This document shows, piece after piece, positions 26,048-33,639 of a stretch of 64,000 nt of DNA (position 1 is its first letter; the number at the start of each line of letters is the position of its first letter). A program made the position numbers and the translations under genes. A model generated the notes under the pieces. That model worked only from the letters and a program-made list of their open reading frames with translations. It had not been told where the DNA came from and did not search any database. This DNA is from Streptomyces sp. PKU-EA00015. GTDB lineage: Bacteria; Actinomycetota; Actinomycetes; Streptomycetales; Streptomycetaceae. The stretch spans positions 62,001 to 126,000 of the forward strand of contig NZ_JABZEE010000001.1 in NCBI RefSeq assembly GCF_013387495.1, read 5' to 3'.

Positions 26048-26068
26048 AGACCATGTCCTACATGGTCT
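26048..26068. terminator. hairpin after the LuxR regulator gene
   Basis: AGACCATGT-CCT-ACATGGTCT is a perfect 9-base stem with a 3-base loop, 43 bases after the LuxR-gene stop. There is no T tract, so it could be a Streptomyces-type terminator or an operator. Confidence 0.5.
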
Positions 26069-26167
26069 AAGGCCTGGTGCTCTGCTTGAGCCGTGTGCGC
26101 CGACGAGCACATGCGCGATTCTGAGGGGGCTGGACGCATAGATCGTCCGCGCTCGTGCACGTCAACG

Positions 26168-26345
26168 CCCTGCGCTTCAGCAGATCCTCGCGGAACCGGC
26201 CTGCGTATCGAGGCCCACCGATGACGACCGGCGCGGACTGACCGCGCTGTTCTGGTCGAGCATCAACCCGTACGGCACCTTTCGCCTCGACATGGACAAA
26301 CGGCTCATGCTTCAGCCTCAAGTCGTACCCGGCCCGCGCGGTGCA
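26168..26345 (+). mobile_element. Tn3-family transposase C-terminal fragment
   Basis: The plus strand reads LQQILAEPACVSRPTDDDRR and then GLTALFWSSINPYGTFRLDM followed by DKRL, the C-terminal end of a Streptomyces Tn3-type transposase (canonical LTALFWSNINPYGTFRLDMDKRLDL). The frame has a stop just upstream at 26139-26141, and the rest of the transposase is missing. The complementary upstream part of a Tn3 transposase, on the same strand, is found at 30293-30419, more than 4 kb to the right. Confidence 0.65.
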
Positions 26346-26505
26346 GCTGATGACGGCGCCCTGCGCAGCCGGAGCCGGACTCGAAGCTCCGCCAGGCGCC
26401 AGACGAGTGGGGGCAGTCTTTTGACTGGAGCGTACGCACGCCACTGCTGGTGGGGTTGAGACCAACCTCCGTGCCCCTCATGGGGCGGTAGGCGTGTAGG
26501 GCGGT

Positions 26506-27147
26506 TCAGCCCATGCCGGGCTTGGCCAGCGACGCCAGGATCGCGCCGTCGGCACCCTGGACGGTGATGGTGATGTCGTTCTTTCTGGCATGAGTGTCAT
26601 CCGCATGGAAGGCGACCCATCCAGGGCGGCCGGGCAGCGTGACGATGCGGGCGTTCATAGTCCGGCCCTCAAGAGAAAAGGTCACTCTGGTGGGCTTTTC
26701 GGGGCCGCGGTAGATGCCGGCCCACACGGTGCCGGCGTCGTCGCCGGCAGCAGTGGCCGAGATCTTGCCTCCGGGCACCTCAGCCACCTCCATCAGCCGC
26801 TCCTTGGCCGAGCCCGAAGCGTTCGGCGTCGCCAGGAACATGCCCTGATCGGACAGCCACATCGTCTTGCCACGGCCGAGCATCACCTTCTCACCCGGAT
26901 CCACCACCTTCACGGCCGCCGATGCCGCGGGCACTTGGGGCCGAGGGGAAGAATCAAAGGTCGCAGAGAACGCCACGCCGACCGCCGGGACGAGAACCGC
27001 GGCTGCCACGACAGCAGATCGCATCGCCTTGTGGCGTCGGCGGATCATCTTTCCCTGGCGCATCACAGCCGCCGTGGGGGCCGTCCCCACCGGCACGCCT
27101 TCTGCGGCCTCATGGAGCGCCGCGGCCAGGGTCTCGTCCTGGTTCAT
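26506..27147 (-). CDS. membrane-anchored protein coupled to the SigE-family sigma factor
   Basis: 213 residues; the ATG at 27147 overlaps the sigma-factor stop (ATGA) and has GAAAGGAA upstream. A cytoplasmic segment of about 45 residues (DETLAAALHEAAEGVPVG...MIRRRHKAMR) precedes one membrane helix (SAVVAAAVLVPAVGVAFSA). The exported domain of about 135 residues carries the pattern VVDPGEKVMLGRGKTMWLSD, then ISATAAGDD, VWAGIYRGPEKPTRVTFSLE and VTLPGRPGWVAFHAD. The same pattern recurs in the secreted protein at 27859-28395, so the two are paralogues. By position it is a likely modulator of the sigma factor, but it lacks a zinc anti-sigma motif. Confidence 0.75.
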   Translation of the reverse strand: MNQDETLAAALHEAAEGVPVGTAPTAAVMRQGKMIRRRHKAMRSAVVAAAVLVPAVGVAFSATFDSSPRPQVPAASAAVKVVDPGEKVMLGRGKTMWLSDQGMFLATPNASGSAKERLMEVAEVPGGKISATAAGDDAGTVWAGIYRGPEKPTRVTFSLEGRTMNARIVTLPGRPGWVAFHADDTHARKNDITITVQGADGAILASLAKPGMG

Positions 27148-27704
27148 CGGGGCATTCCTTTCAGCGCGACCGAGTCGCTCGGCTGGGTACGGGCTTCCTG
27201 GGGGTCTCCGGCCAGGGCGGCCAGGACGCCGTCGTCGCGGAGTCCGGCCAGGCCGCGGGTGATCTGGCTGCGTACGGTGCTTTCCCGGGTTCCCCATGCT
27301 GCAGCAATCTGGGCGGGGGTCATGTCCTCGAAGTAGCGGAGCACCACTGCGGACCGCTGCCGCAGCGGCAGCCTGGCCAGCGCGTCAACGAGCGCACTGC
27401 GATGTTCTACCTGGGCGGTCCGGTCGGCCACCGCAGTCTCCGGAAGCCGGGAAGTAAACCATTCGCGAACGGTCCGCCTGCGGAACCCGTCCGCGTGAAC
27501 GTGGATCATGATCCTGCGGACGTACGCGGCCATGTCGTCGCTATGCCGCACTTTGTCCCACTTGGCATAGGCGCGGGTCAGGGCGCTTTGGGCCAGGTCT
27601 TCGGCATCGTGATGGCTGCCGGTCAGCAGATACGCGGTGCGTACCAGGCTGGGCCACCGGCCTGTCATGAAGTTGTGGAATTCGTCATCGCTGGCGTTGC
27701 TCAA
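27144..27704 (-). CDS. SigE-family (ECF) RNA polymerase sigma factor
   Basis: 186 residues. Region 2: EFHNFMTGRWPSLVRTAYLL, TGSHHDAEDLAQSALTRAY, and KWDKVRHSDDMAAYVRRIMI. Region 4: LPLRQRSAVVLRYFEDMTPA, then WGTRESTVRSQITRGLAGLR. This is the SigE/SigM-type family that is expanded in actinomycetes, each member usually paired with a membrane protein. The gene order here is secreted paralogue, sigma factor, membrane paralogue, all on the minus strand, so the upstream secreted protein and the coupled membrane protein probably belong to one regulatory unit. Confidence 0.92.
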   Translation of the reverse strand: MSNASDDEFHNFMTGRWPSLVRTAYLLTGSHHDAEDLAQSALTRAYAKWDKVRHSDDMAAYVRRIMIHVHADGFRRRTVREWFTSRLPETAVADRTAQVEHRSALVDALARLPLRQRSAVVLRYFEDMTPAQIAAAWGTRESTVRSQITRGLAGLRDDGVLAALAGDPQEARTQPSDSVALKGMPR

Positions 27705-27858
27705 GCAGACCTCGCCAAGGTTCGGCTCTGGCCAGCCTGCGGCATTCCGCGGTGTTTGTCACGACTGAACCTCGGCAGGGAAGAGACAGGCGGCGCGAAG
27801 AGACACTTGCTGCAGCCGCCGCTGCCGCCCCATCCGGGGCGACAGCGGCAGTTCTTGA

Positions 27859-28395
27859 CTAGCTCTGGACGATGATCGAGGGCTTCGCAGAAGCGTCCGC
27901 CTTCGCGTCGAAGACGTAGTAGGCACCCCAGCCGGGCTCGCCGGCCAGGGTGGCGACCTTGGCCTGAAGGGTCCGGGTCCCGAGCTTGACAGTGACCTTG
28001 GTCGTCGCCGTCACCGGACCGCGGTAGATCCCCGCGAACAGCACACCGGAAGCGTCACCGCGGGCGATCGTGGACACCTTCCCAGGGAGTACGTCGGCGA
28101 CCCGAATGACATCCGGCTTGTCAGTACCCGAAGACTTCGGGGCAACAACGTGCAGGCCCTCCGCCGTCAGCCACAGCTTGTTGCCGGCAACCGCGATCCG
28201 CTCACCCGGCGCAACCACCTGCAGGGCACCGGCCGAGGAGGCCACCCGGGCGGAGGCGCCTGCGGGCGCTGCCGACACCGGCGATGCGCTTACGGACGAT
28301 GCGACCGCCGTTCCCGTCCCCGTCGCGAGCACCGCAGCACCCGCAACCACAGCCAGCCACCCGCGCTTCCGCTTGTGCGAACCGATGGAAGTCAT
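27859..28395 (-). CDS. secreted protein, paralogue of the sigma-coupled membrane protein
   Basis: 178 residues from an ATG at 28395 with AGGAG 7-11 bases ahead. The signal peptide is KRKRGWLAVVAGAAVLATGT with cleavage near AVA/SSV. The mature domain repeats the pattern of the 26506-27147 protein: VVAPGERIAVAGNKLWLTAE, then STIARGDASGVLFAGIYRGP, TVKLGTRTLQAKVATLAGEP and GWGAYYVFDA. Here the domain is free rather than membrane-tethered. It lies 154 bases upstream of the sigma gene on the same strand. A duplicate competing with or mimicking the tethered sensor is one idea; no function is known. Confidence 0.75.
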   Translation of the reverse strand: MTSIGSHKRKRGWLAVVAGAAVLATGTGTAVASSVSASPVSAAPAGASARVASSAGALQVVAPGERIAVAGNKLWLTAEGLHVVAPKSSGTDKPDVIRVADVLPGKVSTIARGDASGVLFAGIYRGPVTATTKVTVKLGTRTLQAKVATLAGEPGWGAYYVFDAKADASAKPSIIVQS

Positions 28396-28728
28396 CAGTA
28401 ACTCCTATAGATCAAACAGCCCGAGCCTCCAGCCACCGCGACCGGAGCAGACAGGCTCTCTCTTGTCCCATCCACCCCCCAGACAGCACCCGTGCCGCAA
28501 AACGCTGCTTCACCGGCACGCCCCTGCGTGTGGCACTCGTCACACGCGCAAGCCCTGCGGTTCTTCAGACCCGAACGGATGCGCGGGACCGCAGCCGCTG
28601 CTCACCACCAAAGGTGGCCGTCATGGCGCTGTTGGTTCCGCAACGCTTCTTCCTGCCGACCAATGATCGAGCTTGCCCCCGTCTGCCGACACCTCCACCC
28701 GTGACCGCGAACCCGCAGGTGGACGTGT
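28396..28728. other. 333-base gap without a supported gene
   Basis: This separates the secreted paralogue (its ribosome site AGGAG is at the left edge) from the end of the MarR gene. Short open frames exist, but none has a credible start signal or resemblance. Confidence 0.4.
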
Positions 28729-29376
28729 CTACAACTCGCGGTCGGACGGGGGCCACTCGGAGACGCCTTGGCGGATCTCGTCCAATGACTCCTGGAACAG
28801 GGCTTTGGCGCGAGTGAACCAATCCGCCAGTACGGCGATTTCGTCCGGGCTGTAGTCGGCGAAGAGCATGCCCAGGCGCTCGTAGAAGGGGCCATAGACC
28901 TCGAGGATGCGTTCAAGTGCGGACTCCTCCATGACCACTTGGACCCGTCGGCGATCCCGCGGGTCCGCCTGGCGACGGATGTAGCCGGCCTTCTCAAGGC
29001 GGTTGAGGACACCAGTCACCGCTCCGGTGGTCAGCCGGGCCCGCTCGGCGAGGTCGCCCGCCACGAGGGACTCGCCGGCCGTGGCGGCCTCGATGAGGAA
29101 GCCGAGACAGGTGAGATCCGTGACATTGAGGCCGAGCCGCCGCGCGATGTCCTGCTGTCCGAACTGCGCGGTCGCGATCATTCGGTCCATCGACCGTCGG
29201 ACCAGAGGTCGTCCCGCTCCGGGCGGACGCGCGGTGCAGTACTTCGACAGCAGGGCGAAGCCCAGGCGCGCCCCGCCCCGCTTCCCCGTGACAAGCTCCA
29301 ACTCGCCACCGAGCACCGTCCGGTGCTCGACCAACTCACCCATGCCGACCGGCTGCCGCCCCACGGCCCGCACCAT
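28729..29376 (-). CDS. MarR-family transcriptional regulator
   Basis: The winged helix is clear: LGLNVTDLTCLGFLIEAATA, then LAERARLTTGAVTGVLNRLE, KAGYIRRQADPRDRRRVQVV and a C-terminal dimerisation helix pair ending SLDEIRQGVSEWPPSDREL. The frame allows 215 residues; a typical MarR protein is about 150-160, so translation may begin later (for example near MDRMIATAQFGQQDIARR at about 29190) and the true start is uncertain, as no candidate has a good ribosome site. It is divergent from the flavodoxin-type quinone reductase gene, which it probably represses in response to a quinone or oxidant, as MarR/flavodoxin pairs often do. Confidence 0.82.
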   Translation of the reverse strand: MVRAVGRQPVGMGELVEHRTVLGGELELVTGKRGGARLGFALLSKYCTARPPGAGRPLVRRSMDRMIATAQFGQQDIARRLGLNVTDLTCLGFLIEAATAGESLVAGDLAERARLTTGAVTGVLNRLEKAGYIRRQADPRDRRRVQVVMEESALERILEVYGPFYERLGMLFADYSPDEIAVLADWFTRAKALFQESLDEIRQGVSEWPPSDREL

Positions 29377-29436
29377 GCCGGACAGGCCTGGGCCAGAACG
29401 GCCGAACAGTCAAAGACCACCCGCATTTGGGTCGGC

Positions 29437-29470
29437 GCTAACTATAGGGTTGCGCTTTCTGAAAGTTAGT
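29437..29470. promoter_or_regulatory. candidate MarR operator in the divergent promoter
   Basis: Two symmetric features overlap: outer arms GCTAACT (29437-29443) and AGTTAG (29464-29469), and an inner perfect palindrome CTTTC-T-GAAAG (29455-29465). They lie between the MarR gene and the flavodoxin gene, 53-86 bases before the latter's start. Binding by the neighbouring MarR protein is inferred. Confidence 0.5.
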
Positions 29471-29522
29471 GCTTGTCTGGGCCCCCAACGACGAGCACAT
29501 CGCTTTCGAGGAGCCTTCTACC

Positions 29523-30113
29523 GTGACCACCCCTGTTGTCTCGATCGCCTACCACTCCGGCTACGGCCACACCGCCGTCATCGCCGAGGCCGTCCGCGAC
29601 GGAGCGGCCGCCGCCGGTGCCACCGTCCACCTGATCAAGGTCGACGAGATCGACGAGGCCCAGTGGGAGCTGCTCGACGGCTCCGACGCGATCGTCTTCG
29701 GGTCGCCCACCTACATGGGGACCGCCTCGGGTGCGTTCCACAAGTTCGCCGAGGACTCCTCCAAGCGCTGGTTCACCGACGCCTGGAAGAACAAGCTGGC
29801 GGCCGGCTTCTCCAACTCCGGCTCCAAGAGCGGCGACAAGCTGCACACCCTGCAGTACTTCGCGACGCTTGCCGCTCAGCACGGCATGCACTGGGTGAAC
29901 CTCGGTCTGAAGCCCGGATGGAACTCCACAGAGGGCTCCGAGGACGACCTCAACCGCCTCGGCTTCTTCTTCGGCGCCGCCGCCCAGACGAACTCCGACG
30001 AGGGTCCGGAGGGCGTGCACAAGGCCGACATCGCGACCGCACAGCACCTCGGCGGCCGGGTGGCGGAGACCGCTCGTACGTTCATCGCGGGCCGGGCGGC
30101 CGTCGCCGCCTGA
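29523..30113 (+). CDS. flavodoxin-family NAD(P)H:quinone oxidoreductase (WrbA-like)
   Basis: 196 residues from a GTG at 29523, 8 bases after GAGGAG. It starts VVSIAYHSGYGHTAVIAEAV, the FMN phosphate-binding loop of the flavodoxin/WrbA fold, followed by DAIVFGSPTYMGTASGAFHK and a third flavin-contact stretch with LAAGFSNSGSKSGDKLHTLQ. The C-terminal third (LNRLGFFFGAAAQTNSDEGP) is typical of this subfamily. It would reduce quinones by two electrons in the cytosol, avoiding semiquinone toxicity. It is divergent from the MarR regulator and followed by a strong terminator. Confidence 0.9.
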   Translation: MTTPVVSIAYHSGYGHTAVIAEAVRDGAAAAGATVHLIKVDEIDEAQWELLDGSDAIVFGSPTYMGTASGAFHKFAEDSSKRWFTDAWKNKLAAGFSNSGSKSGDKLHTLQYFATLAAQHGMHWVNLGLKPGWNSTEGSEDDLNRLGFFFGAAAQTNSDEGPEGVHKADIATAQHLGGRVAETARTFIAGRAAVAA

Positions 30114-30135
30114 GCCGTACACGGCCGCACAGAGG

Positions 30136-30168
30136 GGAAGGGTCCGTCACCGAGTGACGGGCCCTTCC
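30136..30168 (+). terminator. intrinsic terminator of the flavodoxin gene
   Basis: A 15-base stem, GGAAGGGTCCGTCAC paired with GTGACGGGCCCTTCC, with a 3-base loop and one G-T wobble, 23 bases after the stop codon. No T tract follows, as is usual in Streptomyces. Confidence 0.85.
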
Positions 30169-30292
30169 GCTCTGCAGGCCCGGCGCCTGCTGCGGCCGCG
30201 CAGGATCAAGCCGGTCATCGCCCGACGCGGAATGCCGCACGGCTCCGGGCTCGGCGCAGTCCCCTGGGTAGGAGAGCGGACGATACCCATGG

Positions 30293-30419
30293 GACAAGAG
30301 CGCCTTCGTCGCCCGCTTCCTGCGCGACCGCGGCCTCCAGCGGGAGATCGAGGAGTGCCTGAACGTGAAGGAGGCCTGGAACCGGGCGAACACGGTGATC
30401 TACTACGGCAAGGGCGGCG
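30293..30419 (+). mobile_element. Tn3-family transposase fragment
   Basis: The plus strand reads DKSAFVARFLRDRGLQREIE and then ECLNVKEAWNRANTVIYYGK followed by GGE. This is the segment of Tn3-type transposases (LQREIxxGLNVVExWNxANxVIxxGKxGE) that lies some 30-40 residues before the C-terminal part seen at 26168-26345. No ends of the transposon are visible. Its right part overlaps the 3' end of the MFS gene on the other strand and supplies that gene's stop codon. Confidence 0.65.
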
Positions 30420-31809
30420 AGGCGACACCGGTGCGGCCCGGCAGCGCGGCCGTCAGGAGCACGCCGACCGCCGCCACGGCCGCAAGGGCCGTCAGCGTGG
30501 GCGCCGTCGCGGAGCCGGGCACTTCGGCAGCCCCGGCGAAGGCCGTCAGCGTGGTCGCCGCGGCCACTCCCAGCGTCGGGCCGATGTTCATGGCGGTCTG
30601 CTGGAGTCCGCCCGCCACCCCGGCGTGCTCCGCGGGCGCATGACGCACGACGACCGCCGTCGCGGTGACCATCACGGCACCGAAACCGGCACCCACCAGG
30701 AAGAAGCCGGAACCGATCGCCACCGCGCCCGACGCCCGATCGAGGCCGGAGAGTTCGAGGGCACCCAAGGCGAGGAGGCCCATCGCCACCGCGGCTGTCC
30801 GGCGCGGAGCCCAACGGCGCAGCAGTACGGCGCAGACCGGCGCGCCCAGGACCATCGCCACGGCCCCGGGCAGCGCCCGCAGAGCACTGCGGAAGGGGTC
30901 GAGGCCGAGGACGTCCTGCAGGAAGTAGGTGCCGGTGAACAGGGCACCGAACAGCACCGCCGACCCGGCCACCAGAAGGCCGAGGGCCGAGGCGACGGCC
31001 GCCGACCCGAGCACCTCCGGCGGCACCAGCGGACACCGGGTGCGCCGTTCATGCCGTACGAACGCGACACCCGCGATCACGGTCGCGGCGAATCCCGCCG
31101 CGGTCGCCGCCGCCCGGCCGGCCTCCGGCATGCCGACGAGCGTGTGCACCAGGCAGACCAGGGTCACAGCGAGCAGGCAGGCCCCGGCCAGGTCGAGCCG
31201 GGCGCCGGACGCCGCGGCGGACTCGAGGTCGGCGGCCTTCGGGTCCGCGGACTCCGGATCCCGTACGGCAAGGACGAGCAGTCCGATCGTCAGCGCCGGT
31301 ACGACGTTGAGGAGGAAGACCGCCCGCCAGCCGAACTGCGCGGCGAGCGCCCCGCCGGCCAGCGGCCCTGCGGCGGCCGCCACCGCGATGACGCTGGTGC
31401 GCAGCGCGATGGGCATCCCGAGCCGGTCGGGCGGGAAGGCCGCCCGCAGCATCCCGAGAGTGGCCGGCTGCAGCAGCGCTCCGAAGACGCCCTGGGCGAC
31501 GCGTAGCGCGATCACCCAGCCGATGTCCGACGCCAGGCCGATTCCCGCAGAGGCGGCGCCGAAGCCAAGGATCCCGGAGGCGAACACCTGCCGGTGGCCG
31601 TACTGGTCACCGAGGCGGCCGGCGAAGACGAGCAGGCTCGCCACCGCGATCAGATAGCCGGTGCTGGTCCACTGGACCTGCTCGAAGGAGGCATGCAGAT
31701 CCCGTTGCATCGTGGGCTGCACGATGGTCAGCACCGTTCCGTCGAGAGCGACGATCGCGGCCCCCACGACACTGCCGGCCAGCGTGATCCGGCGGTGGGA
31801 CACGCTCAC
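30403..31809 (-). CDS. MFS drug efflux transporter (DHA2/EmrB type, 14 helices)
   Basis: 468 residues from a GTG at 31809 overlapping the TetR stop (GTGA). It opens ITLAGSVVGAAIVALDGTVL, then VQWTSTGYLIAVASLLVFAG and RLGDQYGHRQVF, the motif A of the major facilitator superfamily, and FGALLQPATLGMLRAAFPPD. About 14 hydrophobic helices can be counted, fitting the DHA2 class of proton-driven multidrug pumps. The last six or seven residues (after LPGRTG) and the TAG stop come from the antisense strand of a Tn3 relic, so the natural C-terminus has been replaced. It is co-transcribed with the TetR repressor. Confidence 0.88.
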   Translation of the reverse strand: MSVSHRRITLAGSVVGAAIVALDGTVLTIVQPTMQRDLHASFEQVQWTSTGYLIAVASLLVFAGRLGDQYGHRQVFASGILGFGAASAGIGLASDIGWVIALRVAQGVFGALLQPATLGMLRAAFPPDRLGMPIALRTSVIAVAAAAGPLAGGALAAQFGWRAVFLLNVVPALTIGLLVLAVRDPESADPKAADLESAAASGARLDLAGACLLAVTLVCLVHTLVGMPEAGRAAATAAGFAATVIAGVAFVRHERRTRCPLVPPEVLGSAAVASALGLLVAGSAVLFGALFTGTYFLQDVLGLDPFRSALRALPGAVAMVLGAPVCAVLLRRWAPRRTAAVAMGLLALGALELSGLDRASGAVAIGSGFFLVGAGFGAVMVTATAVVVRHAPAEHAGVAGGLQQTAMNIGPTLGVAAATTLTAFAGAAEVPGSATAPTLTALAAVAAVGVLLTAALPGRTGVASPPLP

Positions 31810-32402
31810 CGGGCCGCCGGACCGAGGTGGGCGTCCAGCACGGTGCGCAACAGCGGCTCGACGTCGTCGGTGCCCGTCGCGAGCTGGAGGCTGCCCCAGC
31901 CCCACAATTGAGCCACGCCGTGCAGATTCGCCCACAACGCGGTCGCGACGACCTGCGGCGGGTCCTCTCCGGGGCGCGGCCGCACCTGGGCCACCGCGTC
32001 CACGAATCTGCCGAAGAGCGGCAGGCTGGTCTCCCGCAGACCGAGATGGCCGCTTTTCAGCAGGTCATGGCGGAACATCAGCTCGAACATGCCGCCGTCG
32101 GTCCGTGCGAAGTCCAGATACACGCGGCACAGTTCGGCGACCCGGGCGCGCGGATCCTGCTCGTGGGCCTCGCCCACCTCGCCCACCTCGGCGGCCCTGC
32201 GCGCCAGGTCGGCGAAGCCTTCCCGGGCGATGGCGGACAGCAGCGTCAGATGGGTCGGGAAGTACCGGCGGGGAGCGCCGTGCGAGACGCCCGCGCTGCG
32301 GGCGATCTCCCGGAGGGACAGCGCCTCCACTCCCCTACTGGTCACAAGTTCGACCCCCGCAGCCACCAGCCGGGCCCGCAGGCCCTCGTCCTGTTCAGTC
32401 AT
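31806..32402 (-). CDS. TetR-family transcriptional repressor
   Basis: 198 residues from the ATG at 32402. The N-terminal helix-turn-helix is LVAAGVELVTSRGVEALSLR, then EIARSAGVSHGAPRRYFPTH; the rest is an all-helical ligand domain of the TetR_C type (ARVAELCRVYLDFARTDGGM, and NLHGVAQLWGWGSLQLATGT). A -10-like TAGACA lies exactly 6 bases before the ATG, so the mRNA is probably leaderless. Two palindromes overlapping that promoter indicate autorepression. It is translationally coupled to the MFS pump, which it most likely controls in response to a toxic compound. Confidence 0.9.
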   Translation of the reverse strand: MTEQDEGLRARLVAAGVELVTSRGVEALSLREIARSAGVSHGAPRRYFPTHLTLLSAIAREGFADLARRAAEVGEVGEAHEQDPRARVAELCRVYLDFARTDGGMFELMFRHDLLKSGHLGLRETSLPLFGRFVDAVAQVRPRPGEDPPQVVATALWANLHGVAQLWGWGSLQLATGTDDVEPLLRTVLDAHLGPAAR

Positions 32403-32437
32403 AGACACTGTCTACCGCAAGGGGTAGACAGTGTCTA
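32402..32437 (-). promoter_or_regulatory. leaderless tetR-MFS promoter with twin operators
   Basis: Two perfect palindromes, TAGACA-C-TGTCTA (32402-32414) and TAGACA-G-TGTCTA (32425-32437), are spaced 23 bases apart centre to centre. Read on the minus strand, TAGACA of the distal site and TAGACA of the proximal site are 17 bases apart, like a -35/-10 pair, and the proximal box is 6 bases from the ATG. Repressor binding would thus block the promoter directly. Confidence 0.75.
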
Positions 32438-32651
32438 CGCCCAAGGGGGGCAATGCGCACCTGTCCCCGGGGCACGGCCGCTCAGCGGCCGGGCCCCGGG
32501 GACGTACAGCGGTCAGCCGGTGGTGAGCCACCGCCCGGGGATGGCCCGCGGCCCGCGGTGCCGCACCCGGCGGCTGTCGCCCCGTACAGGGCCGGGGCGT
32601 CCGAAGGTCAGGGCGCGTGCCGGCGGCCGAGGCCGTCGGCACCGGCCCTGC

Positions 32652-33605
32652 TCAGCCGAAGACCACGGACCACGGGCGCGGTGCCTCCCCCGCGTCGCCC
32701 ATCGGCACCGCCGTCGTGTGGTCGCGCGCCAGCACGTCCGCCGCGACCGCGGCGAACTCCCGCGCGCCCGGGTGCGAAGACTGCCGCGGCCAGGCCGCGC
32801 GGATCCGCTGGGTGAGCGGCCGCCCGGCCAGTGGCCGCCACGCCACCCTGGGCTCCTTGCGGGCCACCGGCCCCTGGTCGAAGGCGACTCCGTGGCCCGC
32901 CGTGACGAGCCCGATCAGGAACTCGGGGTTACGGGCGTGCCGTACGCGACCGGGCACGAACCCCGCCGCGCGGCAGATGCCGAGCGTCCTGTCGTACCAG
33001 CCGGGTGCGGTGGAGCGCGGGAAGAGCACCAGGTCGTGGCCCGCGAGTTCGGCGAGTGCCACCTCGGGCAGCCGGACGAGGGGCGACGTCCTCGGCAGCA
33101 CGACTCCGAGGTCGACGCCGGTCTCGGGACCGAGGACGATGTCGGTCGCGTCGACGGGGGCGTGCACCAGGCCGACGTCCAGCCCTCCGGACGCCAGCAG
33201 GCGCACCTGCTCGTCCGTCGTCACCTCCTGGAGGTCGACCCGCAGCGCGGGTGCCCGGTCGGCGCACTCCGCGAGGAGGGAGCCGAGGACCGCTGCCGAG
33301 GTGTCGGGCGGCACCCCGGCGCGCAGGGTGCCGAGGTCGCCGTCGCGGGCACGCCGTATCAGGACCCGGGTGCGTTCCTCGCGCGCCAGCAGGTCCCGCG
33401 CCTCGTCGAGGAGGACCGTGCCGGCCGGCGTGAGCCGGATCTGTCGCCGTGAGCGGTCGAAGAGTTCGGCGCCGAGGTCGTCCTCCAGTCTGCGGACGGC
33501 GCGGCTGAGCGGGGGCTGGGCCATGCCGAGCCGCTCGGCGGCCCGCCCGAAGTTCATCTCGTCGGCGACGGCGAGGAAGATACGCAGGTGGCGCAAGAGA
33601 TCCAC
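32652..33605 (-). CDS. LysR-family transcriptional regulator
   Basis: 317 residues from a GTG at 33605. The helix-turn-helix is LLRHLRIFLAVADEMNFGRA, then AERLGMAQPPLSRAVRRLED; the effector domain of periplasmic-binding type follows (GTLRAGVPPDTSAAVLGSLL...LASGGLDVGLVHAPVDATDI). There is no ribosome site; TACTGT lies 6 bases before the GTG, suggesting a leaderless mRNA. It is divergent from the beta-lactamase gene with only 34 bases between start codons, like AmpR-type LysR regulators and their beta-lactamase targets, so it probably controls that gene. Confidence 0.9.
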   Translation of the reverse strand: MDLLRHLRIFLAVADEMNFGRAAERLGMAQPPLSRAVRRLEDDLGAELFDRSRRQIRLTPAGTVLLDEARDLLAREERTRVLIRRARDGDLGTLRAGVPPDTSAAVLGSLLAECADRAPALRVDLQEVTTDEQVRLLASGGLDVGLVHAPVDATDIVLGPETGVDLGVVLPRTSPLVRLPEVALAELAGHDLVLFPRSTAPGWYDRTLGICRAAGFVPGRVRHARNPEFLIGLVTAGHGVAFDQGPVARKEPRVAWRPLAGRPLTQRIRAAWPRQSSHPGAREFAAVAADVLARDHTTAVPMGDAGEAPRPWSVVFG

Positions 33606-33639
33606 GGGACGACAGTAGGCGAGGGGGCGGGGGCTCGGG

